Shown: positions 11,316 through 22,571 of the stretch, in pieces
How the letters are laid out: each line of letters starts with the position of its first letter
How positions within the stretch are numbered: the first letter of the stretch is position 1
Assembly: GCA_023052935.1 (NCBI GenBank)
Contig: CM041298.1
Coordinates: 111,963,977 to 112,027,976 of the forward strand
Origin: Piezodorus guildinii
Lineage: Eukaryota > Arthropoda > Insecta > Hemiptera > Pentatomidae
DNA length: 64,000 nucleotides
Reading direction: 5' to 3'
The notes under the pieces: generated by a model
Told to the model about the DNA's origin: nothing
The model's database searches: none
The model's input: only the letters and a program-made list of their open reading frames with translations
Translations under genes and position numbers: made by a program

Positions 11316-11545
11316 TATACACATTACTTTCACTAACATATATATTGATACAGTTTGCGATGCCCGCGAAGCTATAAATTTTTCAACAGAGTTTTTGAAC
11401 TAGATTTGTCAAGCATGCCACCGCATAATTAACAATTGAAGGTTGATCTCCGATTTTTTTGTTTCGTGATTTGAACCCATTCAGGGTGTAACGGTACGCG
11501 ATTATTCATTCAAAAAGTAAAATATATTTACCACGAATCCTTATT

Positions 11546-11775
11546 GTACCTGCAGATGTGCCAATTCAATTTAAACGTCAGTTACCCATCCCATTAGCTT
11601 GGCATTTGCAATGACTATCAATACGTCCCAAGGGCGAACGATGCCTGTTTGTAGTTTAGATTTGAGCATACAATGTTTTTCACACGGACAATTATAGTCG
11701 GGGGGTAAACATCCAGTTTGTTTGTGTTAGCTAAAGATAGGCTAACAAAAAATATTGTTCACGCTACAGCATTAA
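11546..11775 (+). pseudogene. Helitron helicase C-terminal remnant
   Basis: In shifting frames the plus strand reads PIQFKRQLPIPLA, FAMTINTSQGRTMPVCSLDL, CFSHGQLY and SLFVLAKDRLTKNIV. This is the last conserved block of Helitron/Pif1-type helicases (FAMTINKSQGQ...FSHGQLYVACSRV). Two frame changes and a stop make it dead. A second remnant of the same block lies at 14519-14645 on the other strand. Confidence 0.82.
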
Positions 11776-11789
11776 GAGATTGATATTAG

Positions 11790-11931
11790 GGATACTCACT
11801 ACGTTTGCTATAGCATGCTATTTGTATTATTTTGCTAAACCCGTGAGTTTCTACAGTTATTTCCTGTATAAAATTGATGGGTTTAGCACAATAGCACAAA
11901 TATCATGCTATAGCAAACGTAGTGAGTACCC
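11790..11931. mobile_element. Small foldback element (MITE-like)
   Basis: The left arm starts ATACTCACTACGTTTGCTAT and the right arm ends ATAGCAAACGTAGTGAGTAC, with the match running about 48 bp inward (TAGCATGCTATTTGT / ACAAATATCATGCTA; TTTGCTAAACCC / GGGTTTAGCA). The loop is about 35-40 bp. Non-coding. It sits directly after the Helitron remnant. Confidence 0.8.
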
Positions 11932-11956
11932 CTATTGTTTCTTTCGTGATTAATTA

Positions 11957-11958
<2 letters not shown>

Positions 11959-12037
<79 letters not shown>
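11959..12037. repeat. (TA)n microsatellite
   Basis: About 39 uninterrupted TA units. Confidence 0.98.
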
Positions 12038-12042
<5 letters not shown>

Positions 12043-12055
12043 CTGTTGTTATCAG

Positions 12056-12800
12056 AATTTGCGGAGTCTTATTTTGGAACATCTGAACAATATTTAAAAA
12101 GGAGAGTATACCAACACAAATATAGCTGCACTTCGATTTAAAAAACAAAACAAATAAACCTGATCAAACTGCCCTCTCAACTCATTTAAGAAAAACGGGA
12201 CATTCATTCAAATTTCACTCACCCAAAACTATCCATTATGAAAAAAACAGCTTCAAACGAAATTTTAAAGAAATGATTACCATAGAGAAATATAAAAATC
12301 ACGCCATAAATAAAAAATCGGATGTCCAAAATCCTTAATGCATGTAACTCAAATTTAATAAACACATATTAAAATTTAAAAAAAAAAATAAACGTCTTAA
12401 TAATAATACAAAATAAAATTAAAACAACTCAACAATAGGAGAATACCCCAGACTCCTGACGTCATCATAAATTCCTGAAACATCTTCCATACTAGAACGA
12501 TTCCTTTTTTATTTGCAGTGTTCTTTCAAAGTTTGTGGTCTACACATGTCTATTTAAGACACCATTTTGTCCAAAATTGTAAGTAATTTTATAATAATAT
12601 CTTTAATGTAAATCATGTATTCATGTACCTACTGTATGAGTATTCATTATTCAATGTATTCTTTTCTATATCTCTAACAATAACATCATATATTAATTAT
12701 TGTATAATAATATTAATCTTCTGTTTTTTTGTTTCCCATTGTTAAGGCATGATTATGAGAACAATAAATTCTCGAAACGTGGCATAGATAAAATTGTTTA
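12056..12800 (+). pseudogene. Penelope-like element 3' part with GIY-YIG endonuclease tail
   Basis: One clean frame at 12165-12340 reads TALSTHLRKTGHSF, IHYEKNSFKRNFKEMITIEK and INKKSDVQNP followed by a stop. A preceding YLKRRVYQHK-like stretch lies near 12095 in another frame. This is the C-terminal part of the GIY-YIG nuclease of Penelope-like reverse transcriptases (H...GH, EMI.I...N..). An AT-rich 3' region follows, with GAACAATAAATTCTCGAAAC near 12760. The reverse transcriptase domain is absent here: the (TA)n at 11959-12037 sits just upstream, so it is truncated. Confidence 0.75.
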
Positions 12801-12859
12801 TTCATTGACTGAAACCTGAGAAGAACAGAAACTTAAATTATCAACAGTCGATAAATAAT

Positions 12860-13215
12860 CAAATTATATTATATATATATATATATGTAATTTATTTTTT
12901 TTAAGGTACCTTGAATCCAAATCGCAAGTCCCGAAAAAAGGTATGAGCGCATAGCAAGTTTTTCTCGAAAACGGTAAGTTTTATAAAACTGAAATTTCAT
13001 ATTTTAAAATCCTATATGCATGAGATTTTACAGCAAATTTGTCATCAAAATCGACCACTAGAAGAGCAATGTATTTTTCATTTTTTTACGATTTTCTCGA
13101 AAACAGCTATAATGATTTCGGTTAAACCGTTTATATCGATGTAAAATTCAATGGGCTTTAAAACCATGTATGTTTTTTTACGATTGAAAAAGTCTGTCAG
13201 GATTTAAATGCTTAT
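12860..13215 (+). repeat. Family K repeat, 5' half
   Basis: Starts near (AT)n at 12869-12886, then CTTGAATCCAAATCGCAAGTCCCG, ACTGAAATTTCATATTTT, CATCAAAATCGACCACTAGA and CCGTTTATATCGATGTAAAA blocks shared with 26870-27130. End A is diverged and end B is missing. The internal GT tract is replaced by GTATGAGCGCATAG. Confidence 0.75.
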
Positions 13216-13221
13216 ACATTT

Positions 13222-13450
13222 AATTTTGGTGTAGTGGTTAGCATAACAGCCCTAGGATTTTTCAAATGGGAGTAAAAAATCGTATATTGTGCCGTCCTTC
13301 GGAGAGGACTATAATGGTGGTATCGGGCCTGTGCCATGCCAGGTACTCCTTAAAGATTCCTATCCTGATAAAACATTGATAGGCCAAATTTAGGCCTCCT
13401 ACTGTAGCATCGTCTGACTAGCCACATCAGCAAAAAGTGGCTTTAAATGA
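13222..13450 (+). mobile_element. SINE-G copy
   Basis: Head TTGGTGTAGTGGTTAGCATA (A box) is followed by GGGAGTAAAAAATC, GCCGTCCTTCGGAGAGGACT, GCCTGTGCCATGCCAGGTAC and CTGTAGCATCGTCTGACTAG, ending AGCAAAAAGTGGC. The body matches 57603-57800. The B box is not clear, so the head is partly decayed. Confidence 0.72.
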
Positions 13451-13758
13451 AAATCAATTTGAAAGAACAATAAGTACTAACTGAATTTTATTTTTTCTTA
13501 ACTATTTATCAAATTGCGAAATAATTAAAAACTAGATAAACCAGAAAAAAAAAATGATTGAAAAAAGTCAGTTGAGTTAAGGAATGTAGAAAAGAAAATT
13601 GATTGTGAAACAAATAAATGTAAGGTAAACATGTGTAATTCATTTCTTGAAGTCCTCACATCCATCTTATACCTACATATCTACGATCAACAATAAGGGT
13701 CGTGCTACTTAGAGGAGGGTAAAATGTGTGAAGGTTTGATACGATATCGGCGATAGTG

Positions 13759-14149
13759 AATTGAGGCGTTGATTTCCAAAAGGTACTATATCCATTCTAG
13801 GAAATTTTACAGGAAGCGCGAAAATCTACCATTACTCTATTATTAAACTACCTAATTTCGGTCTTTTTGCATTAAAATCTAGAATTGTACTTTTACTATA
13901 TTAATGACATCATATTAAAGTTTTGAAATGCATTTATTTAGTATGAATTGGAACGAAAGTAAATGCGTAATTAGTAATTTTAGAAAATGGCCGAATTTCT
14001 AAATCGCTTTTTTTAAGGATTGGAGAGCTCATTAGATAAAATAAAATAAAAGATTTAGATAAAAAAAAGTGATGAGAATACAAATATGTAAAAAAATCAG
14101 TATCGTAAAAAATGTCCTTTAGTACCTTTTGGAAATCAACGTCTCAATT
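13759..14149. mobile_element. MITE-1, copy 1
   Basis: Terminal inverted repeats: AATTGAGGCGTTGATTTCC with AAAAGGTACT at the left, and AGTACCTTTT with GGAAATCAACGTCTCAATT at the right. About 390 bp, AT-rich and non-coding. A second copy with the same ends and interior lies at 41808-42166. Small non-autonomous DNA element; superfamily not assigned. Confidence 0.88.
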
Positions 14150-14231
14150 GTCACACTCTCATACACTTTCAATGAATTATAATAAATACACGATAACCGT
14201 ATTTTCCATAAATCTTCATTTTAAAATAATA

Positions 14232-14435
14232 CTAGCTGAACCGGCAAATGTGGTTTTGCCATATAAATTATTTTTAGAAAATTTCTAGTGTAGAAAAAAA
14301 AACTAACTTAAGTGTGTAAAGATGTGTTATATGAGTGAAAGAGGCATGGAGCGCTGTGAACAATGAGGGAATTTAAAAATAACAAAACACCAAACATTAA
14401 TTTTTTTAATTTATTCATTATAATTATATATATAT

Positions 14436-14469
<34 letters not shown>

Positions 14470-14510
14470 AATATAATTAATTACGACAGAAACAATAACA
14501 AACAATATCA
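14232..14510. repeat. Helitron-associated repeat with (AT)n
   Basis: Begins CTAGCTGAACCGGCAAATGT, a type of start shared by many dispersed arthropod repeats. It contains the AACAAAACACCAAACATTAA block also found at the window's left edge and two (AT)n tracts at 14425-14468. It leads into a helicase remnant on the minus strand. Confidence 0.5.
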
Positions 14511-14518
14511 ATCCCTTA

Positions 14519-14645
14519 ACGCTATAGCGTATAGTTTAAACAGTATTTTTTGTTAGGCCATCTTTAGCTAACACAAACAAACTGGATGGTTTACCCACTC
14601 GAAAGCATGCCTCGTATAATTGTCCGTGTGAAAAACCATGAGTTA
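14519..14645 (-). pseudogene. Helitron helicase C-terminal remnant
   Basis: The minus strand reads HGFSHGQLYEACFRVGKP then SSLFVLAKDGLTKNTV, the terminal conserved block of Helitron helicase, in a single frame ending at a stop. It is better preserved than the copy at 11546-11775 but only about 40 codons long. Confidence 0.82.
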
Positions 14646-15440
14646 CACTAGATAGTAAAATGATAATTGTAATGGTTTCTACTACGCTTGATGGATAAAC
14701 AACAATAATGGGAGAAAACTGTGGAGGGAGTGAGAGAAGGCTTATTGTCTGAGAGAAAGAGAGACAGACTCCATGCTGTATGCTGGCTAAGAAGTGACAC
14801 CGGTAGACCTCTAGCCGGGATAACCATCCAAATCATAATTGATCAGTAATTAAAAAGTATGGTAACTAAAACTGTGACACGAGAATTTTATATATTAGAT
14901 TTAATTATATTGAAGGATATCCTTTAAAGTAATATTTGATTTTTTATCGGGATTCATTTTAAAAAAATATGCTTTTCCTTATCTCCCTCTACTTTCGTGA
15001 ACTCTCACAAGTACTCGCCTTCACGGCCTCTTCTCTCAGTGTAGCGGCGGCCTTACCGGAAGTTTCCTAAAACTTCCGTCGTTTAGAAGGCGCTTATGGT
15101 ATGCAATACCGCATAACAAACTAACCACGACTTAAGTTACACCAAACCCTATCTCAGAACGTACATTATTATGACCATAAAACTGTATTGGACCACGCGA
15201 ACATTTTTCTTACAGAGCCAATATTAAATAATGTTTTACACGATGAAGCGAAGGATATATAAGCCTATGCTGCCAGGAAGCGGTGTGAACAGGCTTCGCT
15301 ATAACTGAGATTAATGGTAAAAATAAAATACATCATTCTGCTTCGCAGCGTTACTGCCAAACACTAAAATCTATGTTTTACTTGAAATAGAATTACTAAA
15401 GAAGATAGTTTTCACTTTTCTACGTAAAAAATATTGGGTT
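14646..15440. other. No gene; diverged dispersed repeat in the middle
   Basis: 14930-15080 (AAGTAATATTTGATTTTTTA, CTACTTTCGTGAACTCTCAC, GCGGCGGCCTTACC) resembles 100-180 and 6890-6960 and is probably an internal part of the Helitron-associated family. A 62-codon minus ORF at 14836-14648 shows no domain. 15100-15440 shows nothing assignable. Confidence 0.4.
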
Positions 15441-15469
15441 GTAAAATAAGTTTGAAGCTTAAATAAAAT

Positions 15470-15600
15470 ATTCAGGAACAGTCTCTTCTTTTAAACATCA
15501 TTTATTTATTCATCAGTACAATAATTTACGTTTCGGGGCATATACGCCTCATCTTCAGCTTTTTTGGTCATCAACTGATAAAAATTTAATATTATATTAA
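15470..15600 (-). mobile_element. Penelope-like element terminal region with hammerhead-like core
   Basis: The minus strand reads CTGAAGATGAGGCGTATATG then CCCCGAAACGTAAATTATTG and TGATGAATAAATAAATG. The CTGA...(stem AGGC/GCCC)...CGAAACG arrangement is the diverged hammerhead signature found in terminal repeats of Penelope-like elements. No coding part is attached. Confidence 0.6.
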
Positions 15601-15639
15601 TTTCTATAATCTATTGCAAGTAATTTTTCACATGCATGC

Positions 15640-15641
15640 AT

Positions 15642-15711
<70 letters not shown>

Positions 15712-15957
15712 CGTGTATTTCCGTTTAAAATACTTATGTATTCCATATATAGTTAAGTGAATGTAAAAATCAAATCATTGTACTTTTAAGTTTCGTCGAT
15801 GGCTATTGCATTTTTAAACGTTAAGAGCACAAAACATGTCCACAACTCAGAAATGAAGTACGTTGTTGACTGTTTTTTTCATTTGATGTCTTATTTTTTA
15901 CAAATCACCTCGCCTTCTGACTAAACGTGTATAAGCGAAGACACTAGAATATTTAAT

Positions 15958-16004
<47 letters not shown>
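15640..16004. repeat. Two (TA)n tracts (15640-15707, 15962-16004)
   Basis: The first tract has one AAATA interruption near 15655. The sequence between them (15708-15961) has no recognisable feature. The second tract ends at the 5' end of LINE-B. Confidence 0.95.
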
Positions 16005-16009
<5 letters not shown>

Positions 16010-16012
16010 CCT

Positions 16013-19000
16013 CGCGCGGATCTCATTACCGCGTATGGGGAGCGTCCCACGGGTGGCGGATGTGGGGATGGTCGGTGGAATTTCCTCGGAAGCTCCTCCC
16101 GGCTAAGTCCGATGGACTCGCTGACCAACAATGAGAGCGGCCCCCCAGGCTTGCTGGAGGGTGTGACGTAGGTTCGAACGCCCTACTCACATATTTTAGT
16201 TCACAAAATATCACCAAAAGTCATGGATTCCTCTGTGGTAAAACGCTCATTATCCGGAGGTAAACTAGTCCCCCGTTCGGGTCTCCGGGTGGGGACTGCT
16301 TCAGGGGAATCATGGCGCAAGATGAAAATTAGAGATCTAACAATAAAAAGGGACGTGGAACGTTAGAAGTTTAAATCCGGCAGGTGGGTTAAAGTCGGTC
16401 GCGAATGAAGTTAAAGGGTACCATTTAGATATCGTTGCATTACAAGAGGTTCGCTGGCCAGGGGAGGGTTCGTTAAGAGAAGGAAAGTATACTATTTGGT
16501 ACGGGGGGAGCGTTAATTATTGTCTAGGTACCGGGTTTCTGATTAGGAATAGATTTCTTTCCGCTTTACGGGACGTACATTTCTTTAGTGAAAGAATATC
16601 GGTTGCTATATTTCAAGGGCGTTGGTTTAAAATCGCGTTTATAAACATTCATTCTCCCACCGAAGACAGTGATGATGAAGTAAAATGCGAATTTTATGAT
16701 AAACTAGAGTCGGTTTACGATAAGTTACCACGAAATTACATTAAGATAATACTAGGCGACGCGAACGCAAAGGTTGGAAGGGAAGAAGTATATCGTCCTA
16801 CAATCGGTAAAGAAAGTTTGCACGAATATAGTAATGATAATGGGACCCGACTAATAAACTTTGCCATTTCGAAAAACCTAGTAATCAAAAGTACTACATT
16901 TAAGTTCTGATCATGAATTAGTAATCGCGAAACTTCGACAAAAACTAAATACAAAAAAGAGAACACCGAACTATATTCGTCCCGAGAATTTTGATTTAGT
17001 TAAATTGAACAACCTCGAAATTAGAAAACAATTCGCGATAGAAGTAAAAAATCGGTTCGAAGCTTTGGAATCTTCAGACGAGGAACACAAAGATGTAAAC
17101 AAACTATGGGAAGGGATCAGGGATAATATTAAAGAGGTCGGTAATTTATGTCTTGGAAAAATTGAAAATAAAAAGAACAAACCTTGGTTCGACAGGGATT
17201 GTCAAAATATGTGCGAAAAAAGAAAAACCGCTAAACTGAATTCCTTAAATAATCCAAGCGATAATAATGTGGCATATTTTCGGTTAGTAAAGAATGAAAC
17301 TTCAAAACTCTTAAAAAATAAGAAAAGAGAGTATCTTAAAGACAAAATAATAGAAATAGAAAAACACAGAAACGAAAATGACGTAAGAGAGATGTACAAA
17401 GGTATAAACAAATCGCGTAAAAGATTTGAACCTCTATTGAATGCGATTAAAGATGCAAATAACAATATAATTGCAGATCCTTCTGAGATATTAAATAAAT
17501 TTAAACAACACTTTGACGGCATCTTAAATACGGAAAATAATAATCAATCTCCTCTCTCTGAATATCAGAGCGCTGAACCATGGATAGACGCACCGAGTAA
17601 AGAGGAAGTCGAAATGGCGATAGGAAAATTAAAACGTTATAAGGCCGCAGGAAATGATAATATCACGAGTGAATTAATCAAGGCGTGTGGAGAAGCGGGC
17701 GTTTCCAAAATACATTTTTTAGTTAAAAAGATCTGGGAAACTGAAAAAATGCCCGAGGAATGGAAAGAATCAATACTTATTCCGATTTACAAAAAAGGAC
17801 CAAGGTCGGATTGTAACAACTATCGTGGGATCTCTCTTCTCCCAGTATGCTATAAAATATTCTCGTCAATTCTAACTAGTCGAATCACGGAATACGCTGA
17901 GGAAATTATCGGAGATTACCAATGTGGTTTTAGGCGGAATCGCTCGACTATTGACCAAATATTTTCCCTACGTCAAATATTAGAGAAAAAATTGGAATAC
18001 AACGGTGTAGTCCATCAACTTTATATCGATTTTAAAAAGGCTTATGATTCAATAGACCGTAAGAAGCTATATAACATCATGATTGAACAGGGAATACCTA
18101 GAAAGTTAGTAAACCTAGTAGAGATGTGTTTGTCGGAAACATTCCATAAAGTTAGAATCGGTCATAATTACTCCGAGAGATTTGAGGTGCGATCGGGTTT
18201 AAAACAGGGTGACTCCCTTTCACCTGTGTTATTTAATATAGCTTTAGAATATGTCATAGAAAAGGTGATGTGTACCGAGAAAGGCTTAAATATGGGTGAC
18301 AAGATTCCGGTTTTGGGGTATGCCGATGATCTGGTACTGCTAGGTGAAGACACGGAAACCATACAACTAAATACAAGTGTGTTAATAAAAACCGGTAAAG
18401 AAATAGGACTCGAATTAAATACCGATAAAACGAAGTATATGATTAGTAGCAGAAACGGTGTCGATCTTGGAGATATTGATGTATCAGGTCATACTTTTGA
18501 ACACGTAGAGAAATTCAAGTATTTAGGTTCAATTATAACTAGAAAAAATGAAATCCAGGAAGAAATAAAGTCCCGGTTAAAGGTGGGAAATGCGTGTTAT
18601 TATTCAGTTGCTAAGTTACTTAGTTCGCGGCTTCTATCTAAAAACTTAAAGATTAGAATTTATAAAACTATTATTCTTCCAACGGTTCTTTACGGATGTG
18701 AAACGTGGCCGCTTACTTTAAAGGATGAACAGCGGCTTAAGGTTTTCGAAAATAAAGTATTGCGTTAAATATTTGGTCCAAAGAGAGATGAGGCCACTGG
18801 GGAGTTTAGAAGGTTGCATAACGCGGAATTGCGGAACTTGCATCCTGTGAATATAATTGAGCTGATTGCATCGCGGAGACTCAAATGGGCGAGTAAAGTT
18901 GTTGGGCTCGATGACGAACGGATTCCGAGAAAGTTGGTATTTGCTCATCCGACTGGTAGGCGTCCGAAAGGTAGGCCGAAGCGGAGATGGGAGGATTGCG

Positions 19001-19130
19001 TTAAGGCTGATCTCGGGAGCTTGTGCTTGAATGGTGAGCATTGGACGAGTCTGTGTAGGCAGAATTTGGTGGTATCGGCATCGAACCTTCGGGTTCGCTA
19101 AGCCTATTATTATTTATTTATTTTATTTAT
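16013..19130 (+). mobile_element. LINE-B: RTE-like non-LTR retrotransposon, nearly complete
   Basis: About 3.1 kb with a GC-richer 5' leader (16013-16320, including CGTATGGGGAGCGTCCCACG) and a single ORF covering endonuclease and reverse transcriptase. The 3' end is GGTTCGCTAAGCCTATTATTA with a short TATTTATTTA tail rather than long poly(A). Compact single-ORF structure fits the RTE group; the exact clade is not proven. Truncated copies with the same 3' end are at 40068-41108 (minus) and 43983-44325 (plus). Confidence 0.85.
16340..19101 (+). pseudogene. LINE-B endonuclease/reverse transcriptase (internal deletion plus one stop)
   Basis: The endonuclease region 16360-16910 reads WNVRSLNPAGG, IVALQEVRWPGEG, IAFINIHSPTEDSDDE and IILGDANAKVGRE. 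At about 16908 the frame jumps from STTFKF to SDHELVIAKL, so some tens of residues before the catalytic SDH motif are deleted. The open frame 17005-18768 (587 codons) carries reverse transcriptase: GFRRNRSTIDQIF (residues 308-320), IDFKKAYDSI (341-350), LKQGDSLSP (399-407) and YADD (439-442). A TAA at 18766-18768 follows KVLR; the copy at 40068-41108 has AAA (Lys) there, so this is a simple nonsense change, and the frame continues to 19101 (ending SNLRVR). Confidence 0.9.
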
Positions 19131-19394
19131 ATATACACACACTATGTCTCATAAAGGTCTGGTCATATTGTGAGAGCACATACTAGACTTTAAGAGGAAC
19201 AAATAACTTAATGTGTCCGTTCGTCAACAGCTAGGAAGGCAAATCAAATTTTGAGTGTTTTGCTGTTGTTGCCATGGTTTTTATCAGAAAACCTCAAATA
19301 TATCAACTTGATGTGCACGGACAGAAAAATAAGTGGTACCAAACGAAATCAGAAAAAATTTCTCGGAGTCAAAAACACTCAAATTACGGAACTA

Positions 19395-20680
19395 TCGGGC
19401 TGATGCGAAATTAATGCAGGTTTCCTCTATTGCAATATCTTAATTCCAATTGTGTAAAGAAAGCTAATCCTAACATTGATCATTATTATACCAAAACAAA
19501 CCTTATCTAATACCCTCTCTTTCACCATGAATTTATTTAGTAAAATCGTTTTGTTCAGTGTGTTCAAAGGTCTTGAATCGAAAATGCTAAAGTGCGATTT
19601 TCGTCAAATTTATTTTTACGAATTTAAATTAGGGCGCAGCTCTGCGCAAACGGCTCGTAATATTAATGAAGTGTGGGGTCAGGGGGCTATTAATGAGTGC
19701 ACGGTGCAGCGTTGGTTCCAGAAGTTTCGCAGAGGAGATTTCGACCTCGAAGACAAGGAAGGTCGGGGCCGTCATCTTGCTCTGGACAACGACCAGCAGA
19801 GGTCAAAAGTGGAAGAAGACCCAACCAAAACCACACGAGAAATGGCGGCGGAACTCGGTGTGAACCAATCCACAGTTGTACGCCACTTGGAAGCAATTGG
19901 TAAGGTAAAAAAGTTGGCCAAGTGGGTGCCACACCAATTAAACGACCACCAAAAAAATCGCCGCTTTGAAATCTGCTCCATGCTTGTGACACGCAATAAA
20001 AATGATCCATTTCTCGATCGCATTGTGACGTGCGATGAAAAATGGATCTTATACGACAACAGAAGGCGTTCTAGCCAATAGCTGGGCAAAGATGAACAAC
20101 CAAAACCTTTCCCGAAGCCCAACCTGCACCCAAAAAAGGTTATGGTCACAGTTTGGTGGTATAATGCTGGTGTTATTCACTACAGCTTTCTCAATCGAGG
20201 TGAGACTATAACTGCTGACAAGTACTCTCAAGAAATTGACAGCATGAATCAAAAATTGCAACGTCTTTGCCCAGCATTGATGAATCGGAAGGGGCCGATC
20301 CTGCTCCACGATAACGCCAGACCACACGTTGCACAACCAACGCTTCGACGACTGCACGAGTTGGGCTACGAAGTTCTCCAACATCCGCCTTATTCACCTG
20401 ACCTCTCTCCTACAGACTTCCACTTTTTCAGGCACCTGGACAACTTTTTGAGGGAGAAAAATTTTCAAAACCAGGACGACATTGAAAATTCTTTTCATGA
20501 TTTCATTGAGTCCTAGGATTCGGATTTTTTTTCTGGTGGAATAAGAAAGCTTGTTGAACGTTGGCAAAAGTGCATTGATTCAGATGGAAATTATTTTGAT
20601 TAAATATATATGGTTAAAGTAAAGATATGGCGTATTTACAATACCTACTAAAAACCTGCATTAATTTTGCATCAACCCAA
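19395..20680 (+). mobile_element. mariner transposon, copy 1
   Basis: TA duplication at 19393-19394 and 20681-20682. The left terminus includes GGGCTGATGCGAAATTAATG and the right terminus ends CATTAATTTTGCATCAACCC, giving imperfect inverted repeats of about 28 bp. Length is 1,286 bp, normal for mariner. Copy 2 at 28550-29833 is nearly identical. Confidence 0.97.
19584..20603 (+). pseudogene. mariner transposase with two nonsense codons
   Basis: A full-length frame of 340 codons (usual mariner size) with an N-terminal helix-turn-helix region (residues about 1-110) and the linker WVPHQL at 114-119. Catalytic residues are D151 (VTCDEKWIL), D243 (LLHDNARPH) and D278 (PYSPDLSPTD), with 34 residues between the last two: the D,D34D signature. 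Codon 166 is TAG (20079-20081; TGG Trp in copy 2) and codon 311 is TAG (20514-20516; AGG Arg in copy 2). There is no frameshift. The enzyme would cut at the inverted ends and insert at TA; this copy cannot make it whole. The ATG at 19584 is chosen because copy 2 shares it; an in-frame ATG at 19527 also exists. Confidence 0.95.
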
Positions 20681-20682
20681 TA

Positions 20683-21328
20683 AGTGTCACACAACGTCAT
20701 ATAGAAAATATAATTTTAATATTTCAAAGACTATTTGGACATTTTATAAACTGGCACATTTACACCAAGAGGAATTAAGTATTTTAAGCACTCTTCCTTG
20801 TATTGATTCAAAATATATTACTTTCCAAGTTTGAAGAGTTTTCTATTGATTTAACTTTCTAAATAACAATCCGCTCTCCACGAAAAGCAAAGTTTATTAG
20901 AAGAAAACAAACTTATAAATTTTATCGCTCTTACTGGACGGGGAAGTTGTTTAAGCGGATATAATGATTTTCAAACCGTCTTATTGTTAACTTTAATAAT
21001 CATCGAATTTAAAAATATTTCGGGTGAAATCTATTAATACTGAAGTCATTCTTGTTCGACGTATTGTGGTTTGAGTTAAAGGAAAAGTTTGAATGTCGAA
21101 GAATTTTAACGTTTAAAGATTATGTTGTTTCTAAGTTTAAGAACTTATAATTCAGCACTTTTACCAGCTGTATTAATTGGGTCTTTTTTGCATTAAGGCT
21201 GCCAATTACTTCTTATCTCCTAATTATTACTTTTAAAGTAATCGTCATTCTTCATGTTTAAAAAAAAAATTAATTAAACCATATGACACCTACAAACTCT
21301 TCTTCTTTCTCTTCGACCCATTTGCCTT
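20683..21328. other. No feature recognised
   Basis: AT-rich, without ORFs of note or similarity to other parts of the window that I could see. Confidence 0.5.
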
Positions 21329-22150
21329 TCAGCGTGGGCGAGCTCCTAGCCATTGGTACCAACTGTATCTGTTCCTGGCAAGGTTTCTAATCTCGCCCAG
21401 AGTTTTACCTCTAAGCATCCCTATTCGCTCCATGTGAGTGATATAGGAGGTCCTAGGGCGTCCTCTAGGTCTTCTTCCTAAGGGCTTTACCTCCATTGTT
21501 TTAATTGGGTTCCGGTGGTGGTCATTAGGCAGACATGCCCGTACCATCCCAATTCCCACTTGTCAAGGGCTTCCAGAACAGAGCATACATTAACCTCTTC
21601 CCTGACCCTTTCATTCCGGACACAGTCTCTCCGTGTCTTCCCCACAAGTCTTCTAAGAAACTTCATATTTGAGGCAGTGATGCGAGTTTGTAGCCTTTCA
21701 TTCATAATCCAGCTCTCTGCTCCATAGAGAAGCACAGATAGAAAAATGGACTTGAACTTCTCTTTTTCCGATAACCGTGTTGCAGATATGGTAATAGACG
21801 GAATTAGCTTTGGAAATTTCACTTGAGATTTCAGAATCCAATTTCCCAGATCTACTGATCACCATGATATACCCTAGATATATGAAATCTGTCACCACCT
21901 CCATAAATTCTCCACCACAGGAGATCTGTACATCTTCTTGAGTTCAACCAACTTGAAGAACCTTGCTTTTTCTGGAATTGATTGTCATTCCCTTTCCCTT
22001 CAGTTCTTCATTCTACTCTGTCGCTGCCTGCTGAAGTTGCTCTGGGGATTCCGCTTTAAAGACTATACCGTCAGCAAACAAGAAGAACTGTATAACAACA
22101 GGATTCAGGTTCCATTGACCCATGTGCATTCTGGCTGTGCGTCTTTTGTC
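21329..22150 (-). pseudogene. Non-LTR reverse transcriptase C-terminal fragment (RTE-like)
   Basis: The minus strand reads FFLFADGIVFKAESPEQLQ near 22075 (a FADD box changed to FADG), FIYLGYIMV near 21880, LLYGAESWIMNERLQTRI, MKFLRRLVGKTRRDCVRNE, WYGHVCLM and RRPRGRPRTSYI down to 21400. These are the fingers-to-C-terminus blocks of endonuclease/reverse transcriptases of the RTE-like type. Frame shifts occur near 21900, 21730 and 21540. The sequence differs from LINE-B, so it is a separate family. 5' truncated. Confidence 0.8.
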
Positions 22151-22154
22151 TAGA

Positions 22155-22571
22155 TATACGATAAACAAAAGGGAAACCTACAAACTCTATTAAGGTTATT
22201 CCCTGAGTGGATAATGGATAAAGAGGTGAATTTTATTTTTTAATTTATTTTTTTTTTTTATCTTCTTATTTAAATTCATACCTGTCATGTGGTTGAACAC
22301 CAGTGAATGGAATAGTTCCAAGAAAGGTGATGTGGCGAGATAGGCATGATGGGGAGAGGATGCCCAGCGGTACCTCTTCCTGGCGTGTTTTATTTATTTT
22401 ATTTTGTAGGGAATAATTTTTTAAGAAGCCTCATCTAATATTTCACAATCAAAAAAACACTCATTAGCATCTTCGCTATTTATGACATTATTTTTCTTCA
22501 TTCTTTATTTTGTAATAAAAAAGAAAATGTCTTTCATTTTTTCAAATCTGATTATGGAAACAAAGGAACAG
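22155..22571. other. No feature recognised
   Basis: AT-rich, with no ORF and no repeat similarity noticed. Confidence 0.45.

Noticed and set aside
11959..12037. Regular (TA)n considered as part of a regulatory or origin element
   Set aside because: A plain microsatellite; many others exist in the window next to repeats.
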